From contig NZ_FOCZ01000009.1 in NCBI RefSeq assembly GCF_900110245.1, positions 248,001 to 312,000 on the forward strand: a stretch of DNA of 64,000 nt. The letters run 5' to 3'. This DNA comes from Niastella yeongjuensis. Its GTDB lineage: Bacteria; Bacteroidota; Bacteroidia; Chitinophagales; Chitinophagaceae. Made by a program: the position numbers and the translations under genes. Shown here one piece after another: positions 9,325 to 18,349 of the stretch; position 1 is the first letter of the stretch; the number at the start of each line of letters is the position of its first letter. Below the pieces are notes generated by a model. That model was not told where the DNA came from and made no database searches. It was given only the letters and a program-made list of their open reading frames with translations.

Positions 9325-12300
9325 ATGTCATTCACAGCGTCACCAACTAAATCAAAAACAGTAGTATCGCTTTTTCAGCATGATATTGAAGGCATAGAGC
9401 TGTTGTCGGGAGAAAAAGTATTTACACTGTTAGAAGATACCCGGTTCCTGGGTGAATGGAACCAACTATGGAAAGCCTGCCCCTGGGCTACGGTTTTTCA
9501 GAGCCCTTCTTTTGTAGCCACGTGGTATCGGATTTACCGAAAGGATTTCGTTCCTGTTTTAATCAGGACAGTACATGCAGGAAAGATTACCGGATTGTTA
9601 ACGCTGGCTGCAGACAAGAATGGCCTGATAACCGGAGCCGGGGCAAACCAGGCAGAATACCAGGTATGGCTAACGGCAGATGCACATGATGAACAGTTTA
9701 TTAAAAACGCCCTCCTTGAAGTACGCCGGGCATTCCCCCGCAGAAAGATCCAGCTCAAATACATTCCTGCTGAAGTATCATTGGGCTGGACAGAAAATGA
9801 TTCAACATGGCGCCGGCGTTGTTTTGTAAAAACATCCTCCCACCCTTTGATGATCGTTAACGGTACACACCTCGCCAGTGAGCTCAAAAAGAAAAACAGG
9901 AAAGAAAAGATCAACAGGTTAAGCAGACAGGGAGATTTATTATTTGAACGCATTCACGATTACGATGAATTTGCTTCGATCTTTGATGAACTGGCCGTTC
10001 AGTCTGATTTCAGAAAAGGGGCGATGTATAATAAAATAGCTTTTAAAAACGATCCATTAAGAAAAGAATTTCTGCTGGCCTTATTTGAGCAAAATGACAT
10101 TCATGCAACCGTATTAAAGATCAATGACAAAATAATTGCCTCCAATGTAAGTATGCAGGGCCCCAACCGGGTGCATCTGCAGGGCATCAATTCCTTTGAT
10201 GCGGCCTACGCCCGGCATTCACCCGGCATTATTCATTTTTTGATGCTGGGTAAAATGCTGGCTGATGAGGGCGTGAAAGTATTTGACCTTACCCCCGGAG
10301 CTGATCCTTATAAGGATATGCTGGCTACCGAACACACCAAGGCTGCCACGTTAAGTATTGGCAACAACTTCAATGGTTTTTCGGGCCGGTTGAAATACGG
10401 CATTCAACAATTTCTAAAAAATAAAGCGCTTGGTTTTGGCATAAAAGCCCAAACTCTAAAAAAGGTACAGCGCGATCTTTCTATTTATAAAACAAAACTC
10501 AGGAACATAACGCCTGCCGGTTTAGGCGCCATGAGTGCCCGTTTTGTCGATAAATTAAAACGGCACAGCGAAGTATCAAAATGCTGGATCGTTCAATACA
10601 ATACCCTGCCAACAACCAACCTGTTGCCCATTCAAAAAGACAATCTGCATGACCTGCTTGAATTCGACAGCCATGAAACCTGGTACAGCAAACAGGAGTA
10701 TTTATCAGAAGCCATGCGCAGACAGGAAGGTGGTGAACATTGTTACAGCTGGGTTGAAGACGGAAAACTGCTGGGTTGCGCCTGGCTAACAAACGGCAAA
10801 CACGCTACTGCCGAATACGACGCCGGTAAAACGGAAGGGTGGTTCATATCACTGACCGGGTTATACTACCATCAGAAAGGACGTAAAAGGCTGTCCGTTT
10901 TTCTACAATCAGTTGCCGCAGAACTGGCAGCCGATACGATCTACGAAACCTTTTACATCGTTAATAACAGCAACGACCAACGCATTTTTGAAAAGGCCGG
11001 GTTCAACTCAGTGGAAACGCCGGAACTGTATTTTGAAGACCTTCAGGCCACCGAAAAAGCTAAATCCAAAACGGAGGCAATTACCGATAACAAAGGACCT
11101 GGCGAAGGAAAAACAGATCCGGAATACACCATAGAAATAGTAACAGGTTCAGCAGTAACTGAGTTGTTACAGGACCCCGCCTTCCAAAAAAGCTGGGACC
11201 AGTTGTTTGATTCCTGTCCCTGGGCCACCGTTTATCAGGGTCACCGGTTTGTTACGGCCTGGTACAACGCATACCGGGATCATCATTTACCCATTCTTGT
11301 AAAGGCAGTTAAAAAAGATAAACTGAAAGGCATACTGCCAATGACATTATTAAATGTAACCCGGAAGGACCGACATGCGAAAGGCGGTAAACTTACAGGT
11401 GCCGGCTATTATGAAGCGGAATACCAGGTTTGGCTGACTGCACCTTCAGACGGAAATGTGTTCATACAAAAAGCATTGAACGAATTGATGAAACAATTCC
11501 CGGGACATCCTGTTTCCCTGCGTTTCATTCCGCCAGGCACCCCGTTAAACTGGGTACAGGAAGATAAGAAGTGGCGCGACAACAGTATTGTACAAAGCTA
11601 TTCCCGTCCACTGATCCATTACAATACGCCGGCAGACGTGAAGGTGGGCAAGCATTTCAATAACAAGTTGAACAAGTTCAAAAAAACGGGTGACGTATGT
11701 TTTGAAAAAATAAAGGACCGGGAAACATTTATAAGCAGCCTGGATGAAATGGCCACCCTGCTCGATTTCAGACAGGGCGCCCTGTTCAATAAAAACCCTT
11801 TTAGTGAAGACCCGGCTAAAAAAGCCTTTCTGTTGGCGTTATATGACCAGCAGCTGCTTCATACAACCGTATTTAAGGTCAATAACAAAATAATTGCAGC
11901 GGTAATTGGTGTAATAAGAAACAACTGGGTTTACTTATCGGGTCTTGTTTGTCATTCCCCTTTAAATGCCCGTAGTAATTCACCCGGTTATATACATTTT
12001 GTTTTGTTAACGAAACTACTGGTGGAAGAAGGCGTTCAATACTTAGACCTGTCACCGGGATATGATGCCTATAAGGAAGAACTGGCCACGCAGCAGGATG
12101 AAGTTCAGGAACTGATCGTCAGCAATGCCAAAGGCTTCCGCGTAAAAAGACAATTCAGAAAATGGCTGCATGCCAGAATGGTTGCCCGTGGCATACGGCC
12201 AATGACCGCGGAGCTTAACTTTAAAAAATATCGTTATGATTTAAAGCACTGGCATCCGGCGCCAGCGTTAATGAGACTGTCAAAAAAACTACACAAACAA

Positions 12301-12720
12301 GAGACACCACAACGGTATGTAATAAATAAATCCACGCTTGAACAAGCGACCGTAACAACCTGGCAGAAAAACAACCTGGCGCATTTGCTTGAAATTAATT
12401 CAGATGACAAGGCTGGTATCTCCAGGTGGAAATTCCTGTCAGACGCCATGTACCGACTTGAAAAAGGGCAGCATTGTTTTACCTGGCTCGAAAATGACCG
12501 GTTGGTTTGTTGTATTTGGGTGAGTTACGGAGAAGATGCGATTGTAATAGAAAACTGTTACCGTCATGCCTCGGCAAAGGAATGGCTGCCGGCTTATCTG
12601 AAAAACATGATCATCGAACTGGGAAATAACAAAGAAGATAGTACTGTTCAATTGCTGGCAACAGATAAGAAAGTATGTAAGGCTATGAAGGTGGCCGGTT
12701 TTCAAATTGCTACTGCCTAG
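9325..12720 (+). CDS. Tandem-duplicated CelD/BcsL-like GNAT protein (1131 aa)
   Basis: Two copies of the same unit of about 550 residues are fused head to tail. Each copy has a CelD-like GNAT domain (PF13480-like) followed by a smaller GNAT-like domain. Matching landmarks are CPWATVFQ / CPWATVYQ, TGAGANQAEYQVWLTA / TGAGYYEAEYQVWLTA, DLTPGADPYKD / DLSPGYDAYKE and GGEHCYSW / KGQHCFTW. CelD-like proteins are often found in polysaccharide clusters and are thought to acylate sugars or amino sugars; the substrate here is unknown. The copies are joined by a lysine-rich linker near residues 590-625. I prefer ATG 9325 to the in-frame TTG 9319. Its stop codon abuts the stop of the convergent lyase-like gene with no spacer. 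Confidence 0.82.
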   Translation: MSFTASPTKSKTVVSLFQHDIEGIELLSGEKVFTLLEDTRFLGEWNQLWKACPWATVFQSPSFVATWYRIYRKDFVPVLIRTVHAGKITGLLTLAADKNGLITGAGANQAEYQVWLTADAHDEQFIKNALLEVRRAFPRRKIQLKYIPAEVSLGWTENDSTWRRRCFVKTSSHPLMIVNGTHLASELKKKNRKEKINRLSRQGDLLFERIHDYDEFASIFDELAVQSDFRKGAMYNKIAFKNDPLRKEFLLALFEQNDIHATVLKINDKIIASNVSMQGPNRVHLQGINSFDAAYARHSPGIIHFLMLGKMLADEGVKVFDLTPGADPYKDMLATEHTKAATLSIGNNFNGFSGRLKYGIQQFLKNKALGFGIKAQTLKKVQRDLSIYKTKLRNITPAGLGAMSARFVDKLKRHSEVSKCWIVQYNTLPTTNLLPIQKDNLHDLLEFDSHETWYSKQEYLSEAMRRQEGGEHCYSWVEDGKLLGCAWLTNGKHATAEYDAGKTEGWFISLTGLYYHQKGRKRLSVFLQSVAAELAADTIYETFYIVNNSNDQRIFEKAGFNSVETPELYFEDLQATEKAKSKTEAITDNKGPGEGKTDPEYTIEIVTGSAVTELLQDPAFQKSWDQLFDSCPWATVYQGHRFVTAWYNAYRDHHLPILVKAVKKDKLKGILPMTLLNVTRKDRHAKGGKLTGAGYYEAEYQVWLTAPSDGNVFIQKALNELMKQFPGHPVSLRFIPPGTPLNWVQEDKKWRDNSIVQSYSRPLIHYNTPADVKVGKHFNNKLNKFKKTGDVCFEKIKDRETFISSLDEMATLLDFRQGALFNKNPFSEDPAKKAFLLALYDQQLLHTTVFKVNNKIIAAVIGVIRNNWVYLSGLVCHSPLNARSNSPGYIHFVLLTKLLVEEGVQYLDLSPGYDAYKEELATQQDEVQELIVSNAKGFRVKRQFRKWLHARMVARGIRPMTAELNFKKYRYDLKHWHPAPALMRLSKKLHKQETPQRYVINKSTLEQATVTTWQKNNLAHLLEINSDDKAGISRWKFLSDAMYRLEKGQHCFTWLENDRLVCCIWVSYGEDAIVIENCYRHASAKEWLPAYLKNMIIELGNNKEDSTVQLLATDKKVCKAMKVAGFQIATA

Positions 12721-13587
12721 TTATTTTTTCGGCATCATGTCGGCAAAGGTTGCCCGTTCATCACCACACTTTATTTCGTCGACATATAAAACCCTTTTGG
12801 TGGTATTGGTAACCTTGCCTTTATTCCAGTTTGATTTGTAAATACCCAGCTTCCAGGCCGGGGCATGAAAATCCTTATTGTCCAAATCATACATATTGGA
12901 GCCATTGTATGTGCCCATCAATTTTCCGTCGCGCCAGACTTCAATCAGGCCGTCCGGTCCGGATGAGTGTTTAATATGGAAAATATAGAAATGCCAGTCG
13001 CCTCTTTCCACATCACCTAACGTTATTTTGTCTTTACTTTTTACGTCGGGTTTAATGCGGAGGTACAGTTTATCGTCTTTTGTTCTGAGGCTTATAGCGG
13101 GACTAACCTTACCCCCCTGGTGCCATTGGGTTATTACATCATCTGTGTTATCTGGCTCATAATCTTCTTTGGGGAAAAGAAGGGCGAATGCATACCAGCG
13201 TTCGAGGTTGCTTTGGTCATCAGGTTGGGGAAATGAGATTTCAGCCCGGGTACCGTTGTTATTTTCAGCATCACCGCACCTTAATTCAAAACGGGCGGCT
13301 TTCCTCCCCCGATATACGGGACTTTCCACTATTTCTATTCCATATTGGCTGGCTACCTGTTTCGATAAAAAGGAAGGGAAAGGATCATTATCTTCAAACC
13401 CCAGCTGGTAAAGTATATGTGTGGGTTGGGGATCATCGGTGTGGCTGGCCCTGGTGGCGTTTCCGGTATTTCCGGTGTTGTCTGCATTGTCTGCTTTGCC
13501 ATGAAATACTTTTATATAGCCATAAAGCATGATTGCAGAGACTAACACGATGATTAGTATGATAGGCTTTTTTGGTTTCACCTGCAC
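12721..13587 (-). CDS. Heparin-lyase-like polysaccharide lyase, membrane-anchored
   Basis: A protein of 288 aa with a GTG start and an uncleaved N-terminal hydrophobic anchor (about residues 9-24, IILIIVLVSAIMLYGY), then a beta-jelly-roll domain of the polysaccharide lyase family PF14099 (heparin lyase I / glucuronan lyase relatives). Landmarks are GTRAEISFP, WYAFALLFP, VITQWHQGGK, PAISLR, WHFYIFHIKHS and VLYVDEIKCG. These enzymes cleave uronic-acid glycans by beta-elimination. The neighbouring operon makes a uronic acid nucleotide sugar, so cleavage of that polymer during export is plausible. In-frame stops upstream prevent a longer protein. The precise substrate is not known. Confidence 0.8.
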   Translation of the reverse strand: MQVKPKKPIILIIVLVSAIMLYGYIKVFHGKADNADNTGNTGNATRASHTDDPQPTHILYQLGFEDNDPFPSFLSKQVASQYGIEIVESPVYRGRKAARFELRCGDAENNNGTRAEISFPQPDDQSNLERWYAFALLFPKEDYEPDNTDDVITQWHQGGKVSPAISLRTKDDKLYLRIKPDVKSKDKITLGDVERGDWHFYIFHIKHSSGPDGLIEVWRDGKLMGTYNGSNMYDLDNKDFHAPAWKLGIYKSNWNKGKVTNTTKRVLYVDEIKCGDERATFADMMPKK

Positions 13588-13631
13588 CCAATTTTATTCC
13601 TATAAATTTAGGCTCTTTTATTCAATTAAAT

Positions 13632-13668
13632 AAAAAAGGCGCCCCGATGTATCGGAGCGCCTTTTTTA
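13632..13668 (-). terminator. Rho-independent terminator
   Basis: The stem ggcgccccgat / atcggagcgcc (one wobble pair) is flanked by A6 on one side and T6 on the other, so it can work in both directions. It lies just after the stop of the lyase-like lipoprotein gene at 13694 and upstream of the second lyase gene. Confidence 0.85.
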
Positions 13669-13693
13669 ACCCATCTATATCAATTACTCAAAG

Positions 13694-14971
13694 TTATTTC
13701 GCGATAGTAAATTTGATAGTCTTTGCTGTACCAGCTACACCTTTTGAATCATAGGGGGTAGCTTTCAGCGTATAAGTACCTGCTGCTGGTGGATTCCAGT
13801 TACCATAATAGTAGTTACCACTTCCATCATCACCATGCAATGCAAATGGAGCAGCTGCATCTGTGTAGGATTTGCTTTGAGCGCCGCTCAATTCAAACTT
13901 AACGCTGGCAACAGTTCCGGCAGTAACCGCACGAACGTTGGCAGTTTTAAGGCTCAATTTGCTCAGGCTGATTGTTGAGCCATCTGCAATTGTTTGTACA
14001 TCCTTTTCAGTAGCTGCATTCACCAGAGTGAAAGAGCTAACACTTAAACCATTAGCAGGTGATGTTGGTTGTGTTGGTTGCGTAGTAGAACCATCACCAG
14101 GGTTGGTTGGAGTGGTAGAACCGCCTTTACCAACAGGCAACATTTCATCATAAGTTGCAGTTGCTTTACCGTATTTAATTTCATCGAAATACAGTACGCG
14201 TTGGTTGGTAGAAGTAGTTTTAGTACCGTTCCAGTCAGATTTGTAGATACCCATTTTCCAGTTAGGCAGGTGGAAATCACCTGTAAGGGCATACATACTG
14301 GCTCCTTTACGTGATACAAGTTTTTGACCGTCTTTCCAGATCTCGATCAAACCATCAGAACCTGCAGAGTGAATGATATGATATACATAAGTATGCCATT
14401 TGTCTTTCTCAATAGTACCAAGGTCAGTTCTGGCATCATCTGGTGTTCTCATAACAAGATGACCATTTGTTACGCGCATAGAGATAGCCGGGGTGATACC
14501 GCCGCCACCATGCCACTGGGTGATCACTTCATCATCAGTCTCGTCTTTGTATTGAGCGCTGGGCATATACAATGCATAAGAATACCAGAAATTATTGGTG
14601 GTAGGCGTAGGGAAAGATATTTCTGCCCTTGTACCACTATGACTTTCAGGATCGGTATCTCTTATTTCAAAACGAGCTGCTTTTGTACCGCTGAAAGCTT
14701 CGGCGGTAGAAGCAGTAATACCATAAGTTGTTGCATATTGAATGCTTAAACTTAAACCGCTAGTTAAAAAACTACTGCCATCTGCATTTTCAGACCAAAT
14801 GATATTTCCACCTGAGGTAGCTTGTGTTGATACCAGTTCTTCACTGGCAGCAGCATCTGGTTTCTCAACATTTTTTTGACAAGCAGCTAATGTAGCCAGT
14901 AATAGGGAAACGGTCAGCACGCGCTGATTTCCACGTAACAAATTGCCTCTTTTGTGCATCAGAGTTTTCAT
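13694..14971 (-). CDS. Lipoprotein polysaccharide lyase with Ig-like C-terminus
   Basis: A lipoprotein signal (hydrophobic stretch ending LLLATLAAC, Cys near residue 31) leads into a PF14099-type lyase domain (about residues 55-275). Landmarks shared with the neighbouring 288-aa protein are GTRAEISFP, VITQWHGGGG, PAISMR, WHTYVYHIIHS and RVLYFDEIKYG. A T/P/G-rich linker (about 280-300) joins it to an Ig-like/beta-sandwich domain (about 305-425) of the kind that binds glycans. It is probably exposed on the outer membrane and acts on a uronate polymer. The two lyases are paralogues, one lipid-anchored and one with an N-terminal membrane anchor, separated by a strong terminator and so transcribed separately. 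Confidence 0.85.
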   Translation of the reverse strand: MKTLMHKRGNLLRGNQRVLTVSLLLATLAACQKNVEKPDAAASEELVSTQATSGGNIIWSENADGSSFLTSGLSLSIQYATTYGITASTAEAFSGTKAARFEIRDTDPESHSGTRAEISFPTPTTNNFWYSYALYMPSAQYKDETDDEVITQWHGGGGITPAISMRVTNGHLVMRTPDDARTDLGTIEKDKWHTYVYHIIHSAGSDGLIEIWKDGQKLVSRKGASMYALTGDFHLPNWKMGIYKSDWNGTKTTSTNQRVLYFDEIKYGKATATYDEMLPVGKGGSTTPTNPGDGSTTQPTQPTSPANGLSVSSFTLVNAATEKDVQTIADGSTISLSKLSLKTANVRAVTAGTVASVKFELSGAQSKSYTDAAAPFALHGDDGSGNYYYGNWNPPAAGTYTLKATPYDSKGVAGTAKTIKFTIAK

Positions 14972-15538
14972 TTTAGGTTATTAATTACTAGATTTAAAAA
15001 ACAGTTTTCAATTGCCGGTAACGTCTTGCTTACGCATAGAACTTCCCCATTCACATTGCAAGTACTTTTTTTTTACCTGCGATGCGTTACATGTCTGCCA
15101 CGCCGCGCCATGCGGCATGTAACAGGTGATCCCTCTCTTATCATTTCTGAAGACAGATACAAAAGCTTTGTTCTGTCGCATCATTTCCGGTGACCCGGAA
15201 AGCCAAGGTCAACATTTCATAGAGTACAGATAAGAGAATATAGACAAGGTTATAGATAAGGAGCTTACAAAAGGGTGATGGAAAACGGATTAGAACCTAA
15301 CTTAAAATAAGATCCGGACAATTGAATTAAGACCGTGCTCAAATACATCCATAGAAATTCCTCTTCAAAAATGACTTCATGATTTTTACACAACAGTGTG
15401 CCATCAGTGCTGGAGTGGCGTATCCAGACCTGTCATTTGCAGTGAGTCACTGTTAAGCAAACCTTCCCTGTTGGGTTTATTTAATTATTTACAAATCCTT
15501 CCTTATTGCTTGCTGATTTGTAAATAACTACTAAACCA
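14972..15538. other. Intergenic region without a convincing gene
   Basis: About 570 bp. It holds an imperfect inverted repeat near 15086-15123 (gttacat ... atgtaac enclosing gccgc/gcggc) and the AT-rich inverted repeat at 15485-15527 listed separately. No ORF here shows protein-like composition. Confidence 0.6.
15485..15527 (-). terminator. Perfect 13-bp AT-rich inverted repeat, possible terminator
   Basis: The arms ttatttacaaatc and gatttgtaaataa are perfectly complementary, with a 17-nt loop. It begins just after the stop of the small gene at 15539, so it may end that transcript. The low GC and long loop make it a weak classical terminator; a binding site is the alternative. Confidence 0.45.
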
Positions 15539-15769
15539 TCAGTCGATTTGATGTGAATCATGAAGAACATTTGATGAAACCATACCGCCTTGTCTGGCGA
15601 TGGCTGTTCTTCTTCCGATTTGATTAGTTGGGATTGATACTAGCTGCGCGTAGCTGAATTTCAGTGCGCATTCTGCAGCGATAGTACGGATAATCAGTTT
15701 TCCGGTTTTTGGTACAGATGAGAAGATGTTAGTGGCATCTTTGAGGAATTTCTTGCTCGTGTTCATCAT
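15539..15769 (-). CDS. Small protein of unknown function (76 aa)
   Basis: I do not recognise this gene. Translation from tandem ATGs (15769 and 15766) gives a basic protein beginning MMNTSKKFLKDATN with no signal peptide. Support for coding: the codons are strongly biased to C or T in the third position (atc, ttc, gcc, aac), there is a promoter-like pair upstream (TTG near 15845 and CATGTTTG at 15823-15816), and an inverted repeat follows the stop. The frame is open upstream to 15808, but that part lies on the proposed promoter. It stands alone between two gene-free stretches. Confidence 0.5.
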   Translation of the reverse strand: MMNTSKKFLKDATNIFSSVPKTGKLIIRTIAAECALKFSYAQLVSIPTNQIGRRTAIARQGGMVSSNVLHDSHQID

Positions 15770-15815
15770 AAGGATATTAAATGTTTTCAAAAAGAGTATT
15801 TGAGCCATTCAAACA

Positions 15816-15823
15816 CAAACATG
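15816..15823 (-). promoter_or_regulatory. Candidate -7 element for the small gene at 15539
   Basis: CATGTTTG differs from the Bacteroidota -7 consensus TAnnTTTG in the first base only. A TTG at 15845-15843 sits 19 bp upstream, which is the expected -33 spacing. The predicted transcript starts near 15809, about 40 nt before the ATG. Confidence 0.4.
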
Positions 15824-16080
15824 GTGCCTGAAATTTTCGAATCAATAGTTTTTAAAAGAATTAGACATATATCAAATAGCGATCAACGAGTACGATGATG
15901 CAAAGCAACAAACTTTTTGATTGAATGAAACTCTATTGCATCAAAATGGCTGCGATGTAGTCAATTTATTATAAAATACAATAAGGGTAATCGCTTACAT
16001 TTTTAGCACAAAAAAATTAATGTTCATTATACAATTGATGCTAGTCTGTATTGGGTTTGATAGCAGCTGAAAAAGGTAAA

Positions 16081-16122
16081 AAAAAAGAAGCTGCCCCATT
16101 GCAATTTGGGACAGCTTTTTTA
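16081..16122 (-). terminator. Terminator after the histidine kinase gene
   Basis: The stem aagctgcccca / tgggacagctt (one wobble) with flanking A6 and T6 runs lies about 75 bp past the kinase stop. The rest of the stretch from 15809 to 16195 shows no gene. Confidence 0.8.
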
Positions 16123-16195
16123 ATAAAAACCAAAGGCCAGTTCTATTCTATCATTCTAGTGAAATATGTCGCAAATGTCGTTTTATAATGATCGA

Positions 16196-17599
16196 TCAGC
16201 TGTGGGGAAGTTGTTCCGGCTCTGTTTTCTTAAATGCAGCGGGAAGGGTCACTAAAAAAGTGGTACCTGTTTTTATATCCGACTCTACCTGTATTCTTCC
16301 TTTGTGCAGGTTGATGATCCTTTTAACCAGGGGAAGCCCCAGGCCAAAACCGGGTAATGTTCCTACTGTGCCACCCCGATAAAATGGCTGAAAGATCTGC
16401 TCCAGTTCTTCCGGACGCATACCTGGTCCATTGTCAATTATTTCAACATGGATCTCATTGTTCCTGGTACTTGCTCTTACAAGAGCCCGGTGGCCGGTAG
16501 TGTATTTACAGGCATTGACAACAATATTTTTGATAGCAGTGAATAACAATTCTTCATTACCGAATACAAACAACCGGTCTTCATCTTCGGGCAGGTCATC
16601 AAACCCAAGCAAGACCACATATTCTTTATTGGTTCTTGCCAGCTCAGCCGGCAATCGCAGCAACACTTCATCTATGCGTACAGGCTGTATTTCGAGACCG
16701 CTCTCGCTACCCGAAGCTTTTGAAAACTCCAGCAGGGTTTGAATGAGCTTACTTAAATGCAGGGCATCCTGATGAACGCCTGTCAATACATTCTTGTATT
16801 CAACCGCTTCCCGGTCGCGTTGCAGTAACACTGCTATCTGGCTGGTGATAGAAGCAAGGGGGGTAGAGAGTTCATGTGAGGCGTTTGAAATAAAACGGCG
16901 ATGCATATCCAGTGTTTGCTGCAGGCGGTCGAGCAGCAAATTGAGGGTGCTGGAAAGGTAATGCCATTCATCTTTTGCTTCACCGGTAGGAATTCGTTGC
17001 AACAGGTTTTTAGCAGAGATGTCATTTACCTCGCTGGCTATTTCTTTTATAGGCCGTAACAGCCGGCCGGCAAAAAGGTACCCGCCCCCAAAGGAGATCA
17101 ATGCAGCGCCCAATAAACTGAACCACAAAGTGATCTCCAACTGACCCAATTGTCTTCTGCCCTGTTCATCGAAGGTGGCCGAAACAATCACCAGTTCATT
17201 CTCTTTATCGTAGATGGCGATGGCTTCCTTCTTCCCCCGTTTAAAATAAAGCTTTTTTTTAAGGCGGGCTTTGCTTAACAACAACGTGTCGATTACCAGG
17301 GTATCGGTTACCCGGTCGCTATAGGCGTACACCTTCTTGTTGTTGTTATCATATACCAGCACTTCCTTATCTCTTCCTGAACCGGCGGTAGAGGTATCGA
17401 TCTTCTGGATCAGCTGGCTGCTGAAAGTTTCTGTCTGTCGCAGGAAATTGGCAATATTATTTGCCCTGCCGGTGAGGCGCATTTTTACCGCTTCGAGCCG
17501 GTTACGATAGGAGATGTAAGTAACCACGCCCCCCACGGTAAGCAGAATGGATAATACCAGGAGGGTAAACAGCATGGCTATTCTAAGTCGTACAGGCAT
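16196..17599 (-). CDS. Sensor histidine kinase (two membrane segments, HAMP)
   Basis: The membrane sensor of an OmpR-type two-component system. Transmembrane segments lie at about residues 8-30 and 158-178, with a periplasmic sensor region of about 125 residues between them, then a HAMP domain (about 178-232), a HisKA domain with the phospho-acceptor His242 (NASHELSTPLAS), and an HATPase domain with NACKY (N box), DNGPGM (G1) and GLGLPL (G2). It begins at the last base of the response-regulator stop codon (1-bp overlap), so the pair is translationally coupled. The stimulus is unknown. Confidence 0.93.
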   Translation of the reverse strand: MPVRLRIAMLFTLLVLSILLTVGGVVTYISYRNRLEAVKMRLTGRANNIANFLRQTETFSSQLIQKIDTSTAGSGRDKEVLVYDNNNKKVYAYSDRVTDTLVIDTLLLSKARLKKKLYFKRGKKEAIAIYDKENELVIVSATFDEQGRRQLGQLEITLWFSLLGAALISFGGGYLFAGRLLRPIKEIASEVNDISAKNLLQRIPTGEAKDEWHYLSSTLNLLLDRLQQTLDMHRRFISNASHELSTPLASITSQIAVLLQRDREAVEYKNVLTGVHQDALHLSKLIQTLLEFSKASGSESGLEIQPVRIDEVLLRLPAELARTNKEYVVLLGFDDLPEDEDRLFVFGNEELLFTAIKNIVVNACKYTTGHRALVRASTRNNEIHVEIIDNGPGMRPEELEQIFQPFYRGGTVGTLPGFGLGLPLVKRIINLHKGRIQVESDIKTGTTFLVTLPAAFKKTEPEQLPHS

Positions 17600-18291
17600 C
17601 AGCTTTCTTTTTCTTTAAGCATAAACCCCATTCCAAAATGCGTATGTATCAGCTTAGGGTTAAAGTCACGATCGATCTTGTTGCGAAGGTAGCTAATATA
17701 CACATCTATGACATTGGTATTGGTATTAAAATCAATACCCCATACATGCATGGCTATTTCTGCACGGGACACCACACGATCTTTATTCCGCATCAGGAAT
17801 TCCAACAGGTGAAATTCTTTTGCGGTAAGATTGATCTTGATATCACCGCGTTTGGCTTCCTTTTTATTCAGGTCTACTTCCAGGTTGAGACATTTGAGAA
17901 TGGATACAGGTGCTGCAGTTTTCATGGTACGTTTTAACAGCGCGCCGATCTTCAGCAACAGTTCCTGAAAATCGAAGGGCTTTACAATATAGTCGTCGGC
18001 CCCTGCATCGTAACCTATGGTTTTGCTGGATAGTTCATGCAGGGAGGTAAGCATGATGATGCCAACGGAAATATCGGCAAGCCGTATCCGTCTGCAAAGA
18101 TCAAAGCCGCTCACGTCGCCCAGGTTAACATCCAGCAATACCAGGTCAAAATGTTCCTGCCGAAAAAGCTCGAAACCATTTTCACCATAATAAGCTGAGA
18201 CCGCCTCATATCCAGCGTCTTTTAACCCGGCGTGGAGCGCATCAGCCATGCTTCTTTCGTCTTCGACGATCAGAATTCTGCCTTGTTTCAT
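17599..18291 (-). CDS. OmpR/PhoB-family response regulator
   Basis: A receiver domain (residues 1-120) with the acidic pair Glu10/Asp11, the phospho-acceptor Asp54 (LLDVNLGD) and the conserved lysine in DDYIVKPF, followed by a winged-helix DNA-binding domain (about 130-228, with LTAKEFHLLEFLMRNKDRVV and VDVYISYLRNKID). It is the first gene of the pair and is transcribed just after a terminator hairpin that isolates it from the upstream small secreted gene. Its target genes cannot be read from the sequence. Confidence 0.94.
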   Translation of the reverse strand: MKQGRILIVEDERSMADALHAGLKDAGYEAVSAYYGENGFELFRQEHFDLVLLDVNLGDVSGFDLCRRIRLADISVGIIMLTSLHELSSKTIGYDAGADDYIVKPFDFQELLLKIGALLKRTMKTAAPVSILKCLNLEVDLNKKEAKRGDIKINLTAKEFHLLEFLMRNKDRVVSRAEIAMHVWGIDFNTNTNVIDVYISYLRNKIDRDFNPKLIHTHFGMGFMLKEKES

Positions 18292-18295
18292 AATT

Positions 18296-18325
18296 AAAAA
18301 ATCAGGGCAAGAACATTGCCCTGAT
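18296..18325 (-). terminator. Terminator between the 105-aa gene and the response regulator
   Basis: The perfect 10-bp stem atcagggcaa / ttgccctgat has a 5-nt loop and is followed on the minus strand by T5-6. It ends the transcript of the 18350-18667 gene only a few bases before the response-regulator start. Confidence 0.88.
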
Positions 18326-18349
18326 CACTCACGTAGAAAACCAACAAAT

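Noticed and set aside
15086-15123. Imperfect inverted repeat gttacat / atgtaac with an inner gccgc / gcggc stem
   Set aside because: One-sided 8-nt bulge, no T-run and no second copy; I cannot support a specific function.
15551-15557. TGTGAAT near the small gene at 15539
   Set aside because: It lies inside coding sequence and lacks the half-sites.
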